Below, piece by piece: positions 14,751-20,545 of a DNA stretch of 20,545 bases; positions within the stretch are counted from its first letter, which is position 1; the number at the start of each line of letters is the position of its first letter. The stretch covers positions 16,425-36,969 of the forward strand of contig DGIN01000092.1 of NCBI GenBank assembly GCA_002387325.1. Reading direction: 5' to 3'. The notes below the pieces were generated by a model that was given only the letters and a program-made list of their open reading frames with translations, made no database searches and had not been told where the DNA came from. The position numbers and the translations under genes were made by a program. The stretch comes from Bacteroidales bacterium UBA4621 (GTDB lineage: Bacteria > Bacteroidota > Bacteroidia > Bacteroidales > Paludibacteraceae).

Positions 14751-15842
14751 TTATTCATTGTTAATTAAACAACCTTGGGCGTTATAGACTTTGTCGCCTT
14801 TGATGATAAGCAGTTGTCCGTTGCGGAGCACCTTGACGGCTTGCGGTTGGATGGGTTCGAAAGTAACCTCGTCAATGTCAGTCTCCACTCCTCCTATATA
14901 GCCATTGCTTTTGCCCGGAACAAAACGTTCGTCAGAGGAACTGACAAGGTTGCCAAGATTTACTTTCTCGTCCGATTTCTCACCCCAGATATATTCTGCC
15001 AAATAAGGATAATCGATAAAGGGGTTGCGATTGCCCTGCGTCTTCTGGATACCATTGTTACGGTCAATCTCTTTCTGCGAAACAGGGTCTTCGCGATGCC
15101 ATTTGAGCAACAAAGCCACACCATATTTGGTCAGTCCGAAGAAACCCGCAGCGGTATAGTTACCGCTAAAGGTAGTACCACCATTACTTGAGTTAAATTT
15201 ATAAGTAGTGCTTGCCCATTTAATCATCGTACCAAAATAACCGCGGGCAAAATCACCTTTATATTCATCAATCGGCTCAAAAACCGTACTCGAACAAGTT
15301 GCTGTCAATCCATTTTTGCTCACTATATTTTTCCCATCTATTGATATGCTTTTGGCAGAGCCTAACTTACTCCCATTACCAGATGTATAAGAAGCAGAAC
15401 TAACTTCACCATAGGGATAATTATTGCGCCTATTATTTACATAACAATCCGTTGGAACCAAATGAAAAATATCACATCCTGCATTTAAAGTAGAACCACC
15501 AAACCATGATTTAGGAATAGAGTGTTCACGATTAAATCCTGCACATTCTTTTGTATTTGTCCCATGATTATCAGGATTAAAAACACAGTCACTATACATA
15601 TCCCAAATTTTTCCATTATCTTTCAAATCTGTAGATTTGAAAGCCGTCCAAAGCCCATCATAACCTAATGAATGATAGCCAACATTGGCAATAGTCTGTA
15701 CAGCATCAAACAAGCCTTTGCCAGACTTGCCATCTACGGTGGCATAATATTCGGGAAGATTTTCGGCAGGAGTAACAGAAGCGGCAATCGCCCAACCTGC
15801 CAATAATACAGAAACAAACGAAGAAAATAATCTACGATTCAT
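14751..15842 (-). CDS. Secreted endonuclease I (EndA/NucM family)
   Basis: A 363-residue exported nuclease. A signal peptide (MNRRLFSSFVSVLLAGWAIAA) precedes the endonuclease I core: FNREHSIPKSWFG with the catalytic His107, then DIFHLVPTDCYVNNRRNNYP (His127, Asn136-Asn137) as metal/phosphate site, and KTQGNRNPFIDYPYLAEYIWG. These enzymes degrade DNA outside the cell or in the periplasm using a divalent metal. The last 29 residues (AVKVLRNGQLLIIKGDKVYN and a few more) form a short tail like those ending many exported Bacteroidales proteins; given porU and porV here, secretion by type IX is possible but this is inferred. The middle of the gene (15181-15720) is about 37% GC while both ends are near 50%. 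Promoter at 15921-15951. Confidence 0.92.
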   Translation of the reverse strand: MNRRLFSSFVSVLLAGWAIAASVTPAENLPEYYATVDGKSGKGLFDAVQTIANVGYHSLGYDGLWTAFKSTDLKDNGKIWDMYSDCVFNPDNHGTNTKECAGFNREHSIPKSWFGGSTLNAGCDIFHLVPTDCYVNNRRNNYPYGEVSSASYTSGNGSKLGSAKSISIDGKNIVSKNGLTATCSSTVFEPIDEYKGDFARGYFGTMIKWASTTYKFNSSNGGTTFSGNYTAAGFFGLTKYGVALLLKWHREDPVSQKEIDRNNGIQKTQGNRNPFIDYPYLAEYIWGEKSDEKVNLGNLVSSSDERFVPGKSNGYIGGVETDIDEVTFEPIQPQAVKVLRNGQLLIIKGDKVYNAQGCLINNE

Positions 15843-15920
15843 TACGTTTTCGCTTAAGGTTAATTATATATTTTTACAATCCCCGCATAACACCGATGCG
15901 CAGACTTATCTAAAAGCCTA

Positions 15921-15951
15921 CAAAGGTACAACTTAAATCGGATATATACAA
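15921..15951 (-). promoter_or_regulatory. Bacteroidetes-type promoter for the endonuclease gene
   Basis: On the minus strand TTG (15949-15951), 20 bp, then a perfect TACCTTTG (15921-15928). Start near 15916, giving an untranslated leader of about 74 nt. Confidence 0.6.
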
Positions 15952-16041
15952 CTTTTTCACACCTTTTAAGCCAAAAAGTGCTTTTTACCCATATCAAGAA
16001 CGTCATTTCCCATACATCATGGCAACCGTCAAAACAATACC

Positions 16042-16081
16042 TATACACTTTATGCGATATAAATAGTGCATAAAGTGTATA
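16042..16081. repeat. 14-bp perfect inverted repeat in the long spacer
   Basis: TATACACTTTATGC at 16042-16055 and GCATAAAGTGTATA at 16068-16081, with a 12-nt loop (16056-16067). No U-tract follows on either strand, so it is not a typical terminator. An operator or dispersed-element arm is possible. Confidence 0.75.
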
Positions 16082-16286
16082 AAAGCACCGCATAAAGACC
16101 TATCTCGTTGCCGTGTCGTTGCCGTAATTACTATACGAAAATATAAGACTGCATATTATGCATATTTTTGAGGAAAGAATATGTCTTTGCAAAGAATACA
16201 AAAGAAGCAACGGCATAGAGACGCTCCTGCATAATCCGGCTCCGCACTATCATCCGATTTGGCGGTTATCCTGTTCCCGCATAGCG
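16082..16286. other. Spacer without a gene (15843-16286 overall)
   Basis: The 444-bp spacer between the endonuclease start and the lipoprotein stop holds the nuclease promoter, the 14-bp inverted repeat, an 11-bp tandem duplication (CGTTGCCGTGT 16106-16116, CGTTGCCGT 16117-16125), GTAATT at 16124 and a palindrome TGCATATTATGCA at 16150-16162. No convincing terminator for the operon that ends at 16287 and no plausible gene were seen. Confidence 0.6.
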
Positions 16287-17384
16287 TCATTTTCCCCATA
16301 TAATATAGGAACGGCTATCCACGGCATTGGCCTGGGGAATGACCACCATCGAAGGGGTTTCCTTGTTCCAATCGCAGCGGGTGGCATTGGTGGAGTCGGC
16401 AATATAGGTATGTACATGCTCCGCCCATTGCTGCCACGAGGGGAGGTCGGACGGTTCGGAATAGACAAAATCGGCATAGTGTGTGCTACGCCCGACCACA
16501 TTGTTGTGCAAGTCCATATAGGTGTCGCACGGCGCATTCTTATGTGCCGTTTCCCAAAACAAATCCATAACAATATATGTTATCGGCAGCCCGACGTATG
16601 TACGCAGCAATGCGTTGACCAGCGTATGTCGGTAGGCATCGCCAATCTGACCGCCCGAAGTGGCACCCGGATAGTAGTACTCTGCCATATTGGTAGCACG
16701 CTCTTTGCTTTGTAGTACACGGTAGAACATACGCGGTCCTTGCCAAAGAAGAACGGTAATACCTAGATTTTCCTCTTCAAAGGAAGTGAGGGTCAGCGAA
16801 TCCAACGTAGCCCGCCCTACCCAACAGCTCTGTTCGGCAAAACGGTTGAGGGTTTGGAAACGCAGCAGTTCATCGCCTGTCAGTTCGAGAAAAGCAATCT
16901 CCTGTGCCAAACTGTCGGCGGAGAAAGCCGCCGATTGGTCGGCACTGTAACGGGCATTGAGTTGCGCAGGCGTGGGCAGTTCGCTGCCCATCAGATTGGA
17001 GATAGAAGCGGTCTGTACATTGGCATAGATAAGCATTTCCGCCATCTGCTCCACCTTGCGTATATATCCGGGATAGGCACGCTCCGGGTAGAGTTCGACA
17101 AGACGTTGCTCGATATAGTCCTGCATAGACATATTTCTCTCACGTATCTGCATAGCCTGCGGGGAAAAATACTTGGCTGTGGCGGAATCATATATACACT
17201 CCCACTCTCTGCCGATGATATACAATGCTTCCGCAGGAAAGGGCGGCAGGGCGGTGGTGTCCGGCTGCTGCACCACGGGTACAGCAGGAGCGGGTGTGGA
17301 AGCCACAGTCCTCTTGGTGGTATGACAGGCAGTAAATAAAAGGGCAGTTACACAAAAAGCCCATAGAAACAGACCTTTTTTCAT
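16287..17384 (-). CDS. Lipoprotein with DUF6973-like motif
   Basis: A 365-residue lipoprotein. The signal peptide ends FTAC (Cys20) and is followed by a Thr/Pro/Val-rich linker. The C-terminal part contains GDAYRH (248-253), a helix, WETAHKN, and MDLHNNVVGRSTH (from Met290). This DAxRH...AH...MDLHNN.xGR arrangement is the DUF6973 signature; the His, Asp and Asn residues suggest a metal site, but no reaction is known. The N-terminal 200 residues are not recognised. The ATG at 17384 (MKKGLFLWAF) gives a proper signal peptide. It is 35 bp after the GH43 gene and likely the last gene of the operon. Confidence 0.7.
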   Translation of the reverse strand: MKKGLFLWAFCVTALLFTACHTTKRTVASTPAPAVPVVQQPDTTALPPFPAEALYIIGREWECIYDSATAKYFSPQAMQIRERNMSMQDYIEQRLVELYPERAYPGYIRKVEQMAEMLIYANVQTASISNLMGSELPTPAQLNARYSADQSAAFSADSLAQEIAFLELTGDELLRFQTLNRFAEQSCWVGRATLDSLTLTSFEEENLGITVLLWQGPRMFYRVLQSKERATNMAEYYYPGATSGGQIGDAYRHTLVNALLRTYVGLPITYIVMDLFWETAHKNAPCDTYMDLHNNVVGRSTHYADFVYSEPSDLPSWQQWAEHVHTYIADSTNATRCDWNKETPSMVVIPQANAVDSRSYIIWGK

Positions 17385-17419
17385 ATACTTGTTTGGAAAC
17401 ATATAATTCACTATTACCG

Positions 17420-18937
17420 TTACCGTATCTCGAAGTAATCCACATCCATATAGCCCGAGTCGTTGATTTTGACAGGGCGGCGGGAGCAGTAGAGACCTAT
17501 TTTAGCCCCAATCCATTCCCCCTCTACGGCTTGGAAGGGCGCACCGACGGGGATATACGTCTTGCCGTCGCGCGAGAGATAGAAACGCCCCTGTTGTGTA
17601 GCAGTCATTTCCACCCGCAGCCATACATAGTTGCCGTCCGCTGGGGCGTCCAGCAGAAAGCACTTGCGTCCTGCCACTATGAGTCCAGCACGCTCGTATT
17701 GTGCGGTCTTGGGGTGAGGGGAGAAACGCACTTTGGCAGTAGCCGTAAACGCCCGCCCGGCAGGTATCTTTTGCAGGAGTAGGTTGGGTGCGGCGGGTAC
17801 ACTGTCGGCAGGATAGGAGAACAGGCGCAAGAGCGATTGCGAAGCATTGCAGAATGCATACTGCGGGCGGAAGTTGCCCGACCATTGCCAGCATAGAGCC
17901 AACGTGTTGCCATCAAAATCATCACGCCAAGCGGGCGTAATGCCCGGCTGCGGTTGCACAGGCATCCGTTTTTCTTCCGGCAAACAACATTCGCTGACAG
18001 GTTCGCCGTTATTGCCCATTACCGGCCAGTCGTCCGCCCAACGCATCGGCTGCAAGTGAACGATGCGTCCGGCGACACCCACGTCCTGAAAATGGAAGAA
18101 CCAGTCGGTGAATGTACCGAGGTCGGTCTGTATGGGTTCGGAGGTAACCCATGCGCCCTGGTGCGGTGCGTTGATGCCGGTTTGCCCTTGCTGTAATACC
18201 CGTTTGGCTTCGTAAGGACCATACGGCGAGCGGCTTCGCAGCACCAACTGCCAGCCCGTGGAGACACCGCCTGCGGGGCAAAAAATGTAGTAGTAACCGT
18301 TGCGCTTGTGGAATTTGGGCCCCTCGCAAGTAGGGTTGTCGGGATGTCCGTCAAAGACAAGGCAGCTCTCCGTGAGACAAGACAACCCATCTGCTGCCAG
18401 TTCGCAAACCGCCAATGCGCTCTTGAAGCCGGCACGGCTTCCCGCAAAAGCGTGAACGAGATAGACGCGTCCGTTGTCGTCCCACAGCGGACAGGGGTCT
18501 ATCAATCCTTTGCCACGCTTGACCAAGACGGCTTTTTCCCAACGGCAAGGCAGTATAGCAGTCTCCTCCGAGCGCACGCACCAGATACCCCGGTCGGGGT
18601 CGCCGTAATAGATATAGAAACGCCCGTTGTGGTAGCGAATACTCGGAGCCCACACGCCACCGCCATATTGGGGTGTGGTCTCGTCTTCCGTACCCGGTAC
18701 ACAATAGGGCAAGGCGGCATCGACAAGCGTCCAGTTGACCAAATCGGCAGAATGGAGTATCTGCAAGCCCGGTATGCAGTTGAACGACGAGGAGGTCATA
18801 TAATAGCCGTTGCCTACGCGACACACGTCGGGGTCGGAGTAGTCGTAGGGCAAAATGGGATTGGTGTATGCGCATACGCCGGTTATACAGAGAAGCGCAA
18901 TACAAAAAGAGAACAGGCGTTTCATAGGCTTTTCCAT
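17420..18937 (-). CDS. Exported glycoside hydrolase family 43 (arabinosidase or xylosidase type)
   Basis: A 505-residue exported GH43 enzyme. After a signal peptide (MKRLFSFCIALLCITGVCAY) the five-bladed propeller starts NPILPYDYSDPDVCRVGNGY. The three acidic residues of the family are visible: Asp35 in YSDPDV as base, Asp147 in GLIDPCP as modulator and Glu205 in CEGPKF as acid. The C-terminal 190 residues (from WRDDFDGNTL) form a beta-sandwich domain as in GH43 beta-xylosidases and related arabinosidases. The usual substrates are arabinan or arabinoxylan side chains; the exact one cannot be read here. The start at 18937 overlaps the previous stop by one base (TAATG), which supports it over the in-frame ATG at 18925. 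Confidence 0.92.
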   Translation of the reverse strand: MEKPMKRLFSFCIALLCITGVCAYTNPILPYDYSDPDVCRVGNGYYMTSSSFNCIPGLQILHSADLVNWTLVDAALPYCVPGTEDETTPQYGGGVWAPSIRYHNGRFYIYYGDPDRGIWCVRSEETAILPCRWEKAVLVKRGKGLIDPCPLWDDNGRVYLVHAFAGSRAGFKSALAVCELAADGLSCLTESCLVFDGHPDNPTCEGPKFHKRNGYYYIFCPAGGVSTGWQLVLRSRSPYGPYEAKRVLQQGQTGINAPHQGAWVTSEPIQTDLGTFTDWFFHFQDVGVAGRIVHLQPMRWADDWPVMGNNGEPVSECCLPEEKRMPVQPQPGITPAWRDDFDGNTLALCWQWSGNFRPQYAFCNASQSLLRLFSYPADSVPAAPNLLLQKIPAGRAFTATAKVRFSPHPKTAQYERAGLIVAGRKCFLLDAPADGNYVWLRVEMTATQQGRFYLSRDGKTYIPVGAPFQAVEGEWIGAKIGLYCSRRPVKINDSGYMDVDYFEIR

Positions 18938-19338
18938 TATCCGAAATGTACAATGCGCGGGGCTTCGGTGTAAGAGGAGAATGTAGCCTCAGCATCCGCC
19001 ATATAGTAGATAGCCATCTTGTCGCCCGTCTCGTCGTAGCCCATATCCCGCAGTTCGGGCATCTGCTCCAAAAAAGCGTGCTTGGCTTCGTAGGACTCGT
19101 CGGCAACCAAGCGGCAGGCGATACGCACCCAGCGGCTTTGGTTGTCAAAAGCACAAATCTCCACCAGCGGGTGTGCATCAATCTGATGGCTGACAGCCTT
19201 ATAATGGGCGGTCTCGATGTACAACTTGCCGTTATATACAGCATACGAACCGAACGGGCGCACACGGGGCTGTTCCCCGTCCATAGTGGCAAGATAATAG
19301 GTGCCACAGGTTTTCAAAAACTCAAATACTTCTTGCAT
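18937..19338 (-). CDS. Pyridoxamine 5'-phosphate oxidase-fold (PPOX) flavoprotein
   Basis: A 133-residue protein with the split-barrel flavin fold of the PPOX family: EFLKTCGTYYLATMDGEQPR at the N terminus, then VRPFGSYAVYNGKLYIETAH and HPLVEICAFDNQSRWVRIAC. These small proteins bind FMN or F420-like cofactors; the substrate cannot be inferred from sequence. It starts 1 bp after the permease stop and overlaps the GH43 start by one base, so translation of the three genes is probably coupled. Confidence 0.9.
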   Translation of the reverse strand: MQEVFEFLKTCGTYYLATMDGEQPRVRPFGSYAVYNGKLYIETAHYKAVSHQIDAHPLVEICAFDNQSRWVRIACRLVADESYEAKHAFLEQMPELRDMGYDETGDKMAIYYMADAEATFSSYTEAPRIVHFG

Positions 19339-19339
19339 A

Positions 19340-20326
19340 TTATTTATTGCCTTTTATGATGATCCAAATAATGATCGGTGCGCCAAAGAGGGCACTTACC
19401 GTTGAAATAGGCAGGGGATAGGTAAAGAGCGAACAGAGCAGGTCGCACAGAAGGAGCATATCTGCTCCGATGAGGGCGGAAGCGGGCAGCGTGGTGCGGT
19501 GGTTGGATGTACGGAACAGCCCCCGCGCAATATGCGGCACCGCCACACCAACGAATGCTATCGGTCCGCAAAACGCCGTGATACCACCTGCCAGCAAGCC
19601 GGTTGCCGGCACAATGAGCAAGCGTGTCCGCCCGATATGTATGCCCAATCCGCGGGCATAGTCTTCGCCCATCAACAGCCCGTTGAGCGGCTTCATCACG
19701 ATAATACATACTACCATTCCAACCAGCCAGACAGGGGCGAGCCACATCATCTCCGCCCACCCGACGCTGCCGAGGCTACCGAGTGTCCAGACAACAAACA
19801 GTTTGAGGGCATCGGGATTGGCAAAGTTCTGCAGCAGATTGACCAATGCTCCTGCTATCGAGCCGAACATCATCCCCACGATGAGCAGACTGACATTGCT
19901 TTTTACCCGCCGAGCAACCAGCATAACGAGCAGCAAGACGGCAGTACTGCCGACAATAGCGGCGAACACAGAGGAGAAACGTCCGGCCACACTCAATCCC
20001 GCAAACGTAGCGCAGAGTGTAGCAAACGCTACACCCAGACTTGCCCCCGACGATACGCCGAGCGTGTAGGGACCCGCCAGCGGGTTGCGGAACAGCGTCT
20101 GCATCAGCAGTCCCGACACCGAGAGAGCCGCCCCGGCCATAATGGCGGTAAGGGCTTTGGGCAAGCGGATATTGAGCAAAATCTGCTGTTCGACGGAGAG
20201 AGTTCCGTCCAAACCGCTCAGGCACAGCAGCGGGTCAATCCATATAGAGCCGCAGCATATATCCACCCACAGCAATATGAGGAGCGATAATGCCAATCCG
20301 GCAAATATGAGAGTCTGCTTGTGCAT
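19340..20326 (-). CDS. FecCD-family ABC transporter permease (iron-siderophore, heme or cobalamin type)
   Basis: A 328-residue polytopic membrane protein of the FecCD/BtuC family, the standard length, with about nine or ten transmembrane helices. The family block AGAALSVSGLLMQTLFRNPL, then AGPYTLGVSSGASLG, is complete. GPIAFVGVAVPHIAR and the conserved R-TSNHRT and GADMLLLCDL segments follow. It forms the channel for uptake of an iron chelate, heme or cobalamin. No binding protein or ATPase is in the window, so its partners and substrate are unknown. The ATG at 20326 (MHKQTL) is preferred over the upstream in-frame start at 20440, which adds a non-homologous 38-residue leader running through the promoter. 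First gene of the operon. Confidence 0.93.
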   Translation of the reverse strand: MHKQTLIFAGLALSLLILLWVDICCGSIWIDPLLCLSGLDGTLSVEQQILLNIRLPKALTAIMAGAALSVSGLLMQTLFRNPLAGPYTLGVSSGASLGVAFATLCATFAGLSVAGRFSSVFAAIVGSTAVLLLVMLVARRVKSNVSLLIVGMMFGSIAGALVNLLQNFANPDALKLFVVWTLGSLGSVGWAEMMWLAPVWLVGMVVCIIVMKPLNGLLMGEDYARGLGIHIGRTRLLIVPATGLLAGGITAFCGPIAFVGVAVPHIARGLFRTSNHRTTLPASALIGADMLLLCDLLCSLFTYPLPISTVSALFGAPIIIWIIIKGNK

Positions 20327-20347
20327 AAGTGATCTGAAAAACCCATA

Positions 20348-20379
20348 CAAAAGTACTACAAAATTCCGAAATATACAAA
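20348..20379 (-). promoter_or_regulatory. Bacteroidetes-type promoter for the permease operon
   Basis: On the minus strand TTTG (20376-20379), 20 bp, then a perfect TACTTTTG (20348-20355). The start of transcription would be near 20343, with an untranslated leader of only about 17 nt. Confidence 0.65.
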
Positions 20380-20454
20380 CATAATCCCAAAAACGACATA
20401 ATACGGGCAAGAAGGCAGTTACTCCGCAAGTTGGCACCACCCTTCCGCAGGGGA

Positions 20455-20473
20455 CGCGGACGCCCCGTCCGCG
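20455..20473. repeat. GC-rich inverted repeat
   Basis: CGCGGACG (20455-20462), loop CCC, CGTCCGCG (20466-20473), a perfect 8-bp stem with no U-tract. It directly precedes GTAATTGG at 20474. Confidence 0.7.
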
Positions 20474-20545
20474 GTAATTGGATATGGAAAAAGGTATGGA
20501 GACGGATGTGGAGAGATGTATATGGAGACGTGAAGCGTAAGGCAG
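20474..20545. repeat. Purine-rich end segment with 10-bp direct repeat
   Basis: Starts GTAATTGGATATGG like the dispersed element, then runs purine-rich (GGAAAAAGGTATGGAGACGG). TATGGAGACG occurs at 20495-20504 and again at 20521-20530. No gene is seen before the window ends. Confidence 0.5.

Noticed and set aside
15860..16093. 77-residue minus-strand frame
   Set aside because: It runs through the nuclease promoter and the 14-bp inverted repeat, and has no signal peptide or family resemblance.
20455..20473. GC-rich hairpin as a terminator
   Set aside because: The stem is perfect but no T-run follows on either strand, so it is listed only as an inverted repeat.

Overview
The window looks like chromosomal DNA of a Bacteroidales bacterium. 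It carries the type IX secretion genes porU and porV, split methylmalonyl-CoA mutase genes, and promoters of the Bacteroidetes type (TTTG or TTG, 20 bp, TAnnTTTG). The coding DNA is near 50% GC and the spacers are AT-rich. The gene order FAH-like, porU, porV, ispF recalls Porphyromonas and relatives from memory; a finer placement is only a guess. No rRNA, tRNA, CRISPR array, insertion sequence or phage gene was seen.

Bases 1-7695, all on the plus strand. A promoter drives a degenerate fumarylacetoacetate-hydrolase-like gene whose stop overlaps the start of porU, the C25-family sortase of type IX secretion. Then come porV (outer-membrane shuttle protein), ispF (isoprenoid synthesis), a small exported protein resembling DUF3256, aroK (shikimate kinase) and sufE (Fe-S assembly). 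A bidirectional terminator at 7745-7782 separates this block from the minus-strand genes.

Bases 7800-10005. A minus-strand set of four small membrane or lipid-anchored proteins: a 77-residue lipoprotein, a 233-residue lipoprotein with an 11-residue C-terminal repeat, a DUF4190-like protein and a DUF2752 protein. Upstream lie four 21-22 bp direct repeats and a strongly structured, apparently noncoding RNA (9529-9741, minus strand) with its own promoter and intrinsic terminator. It could be a free-standing sRNA or the leader of the lipoprotein operon.

Bases 10006-15842, minus strand. A secreted endonuclease I, then mutA and mutB, the two subunits of B12-dependent methylmalonyl-CoA mutase (succinyl-CoA/propionate interconversion). 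An AT-rich GxxExxY gene with a PD-(D/E)XK nuclease signature sits between mutA and mutB.

Bases 16287-20326, minus strand. A tightly packed operon with an unusual mix: a FecCD-type ABC permease, a PPOX-fold flavoprotein, an exported GH43 glycosidase and a lipoprotein with a DUF6973-like motif. The promoter is just upstream of the permease. The long spacers share a dispersed element (GTAAT..., then TGCATAA palindromes) and short tandem duplications, mostly of 11 bp period.
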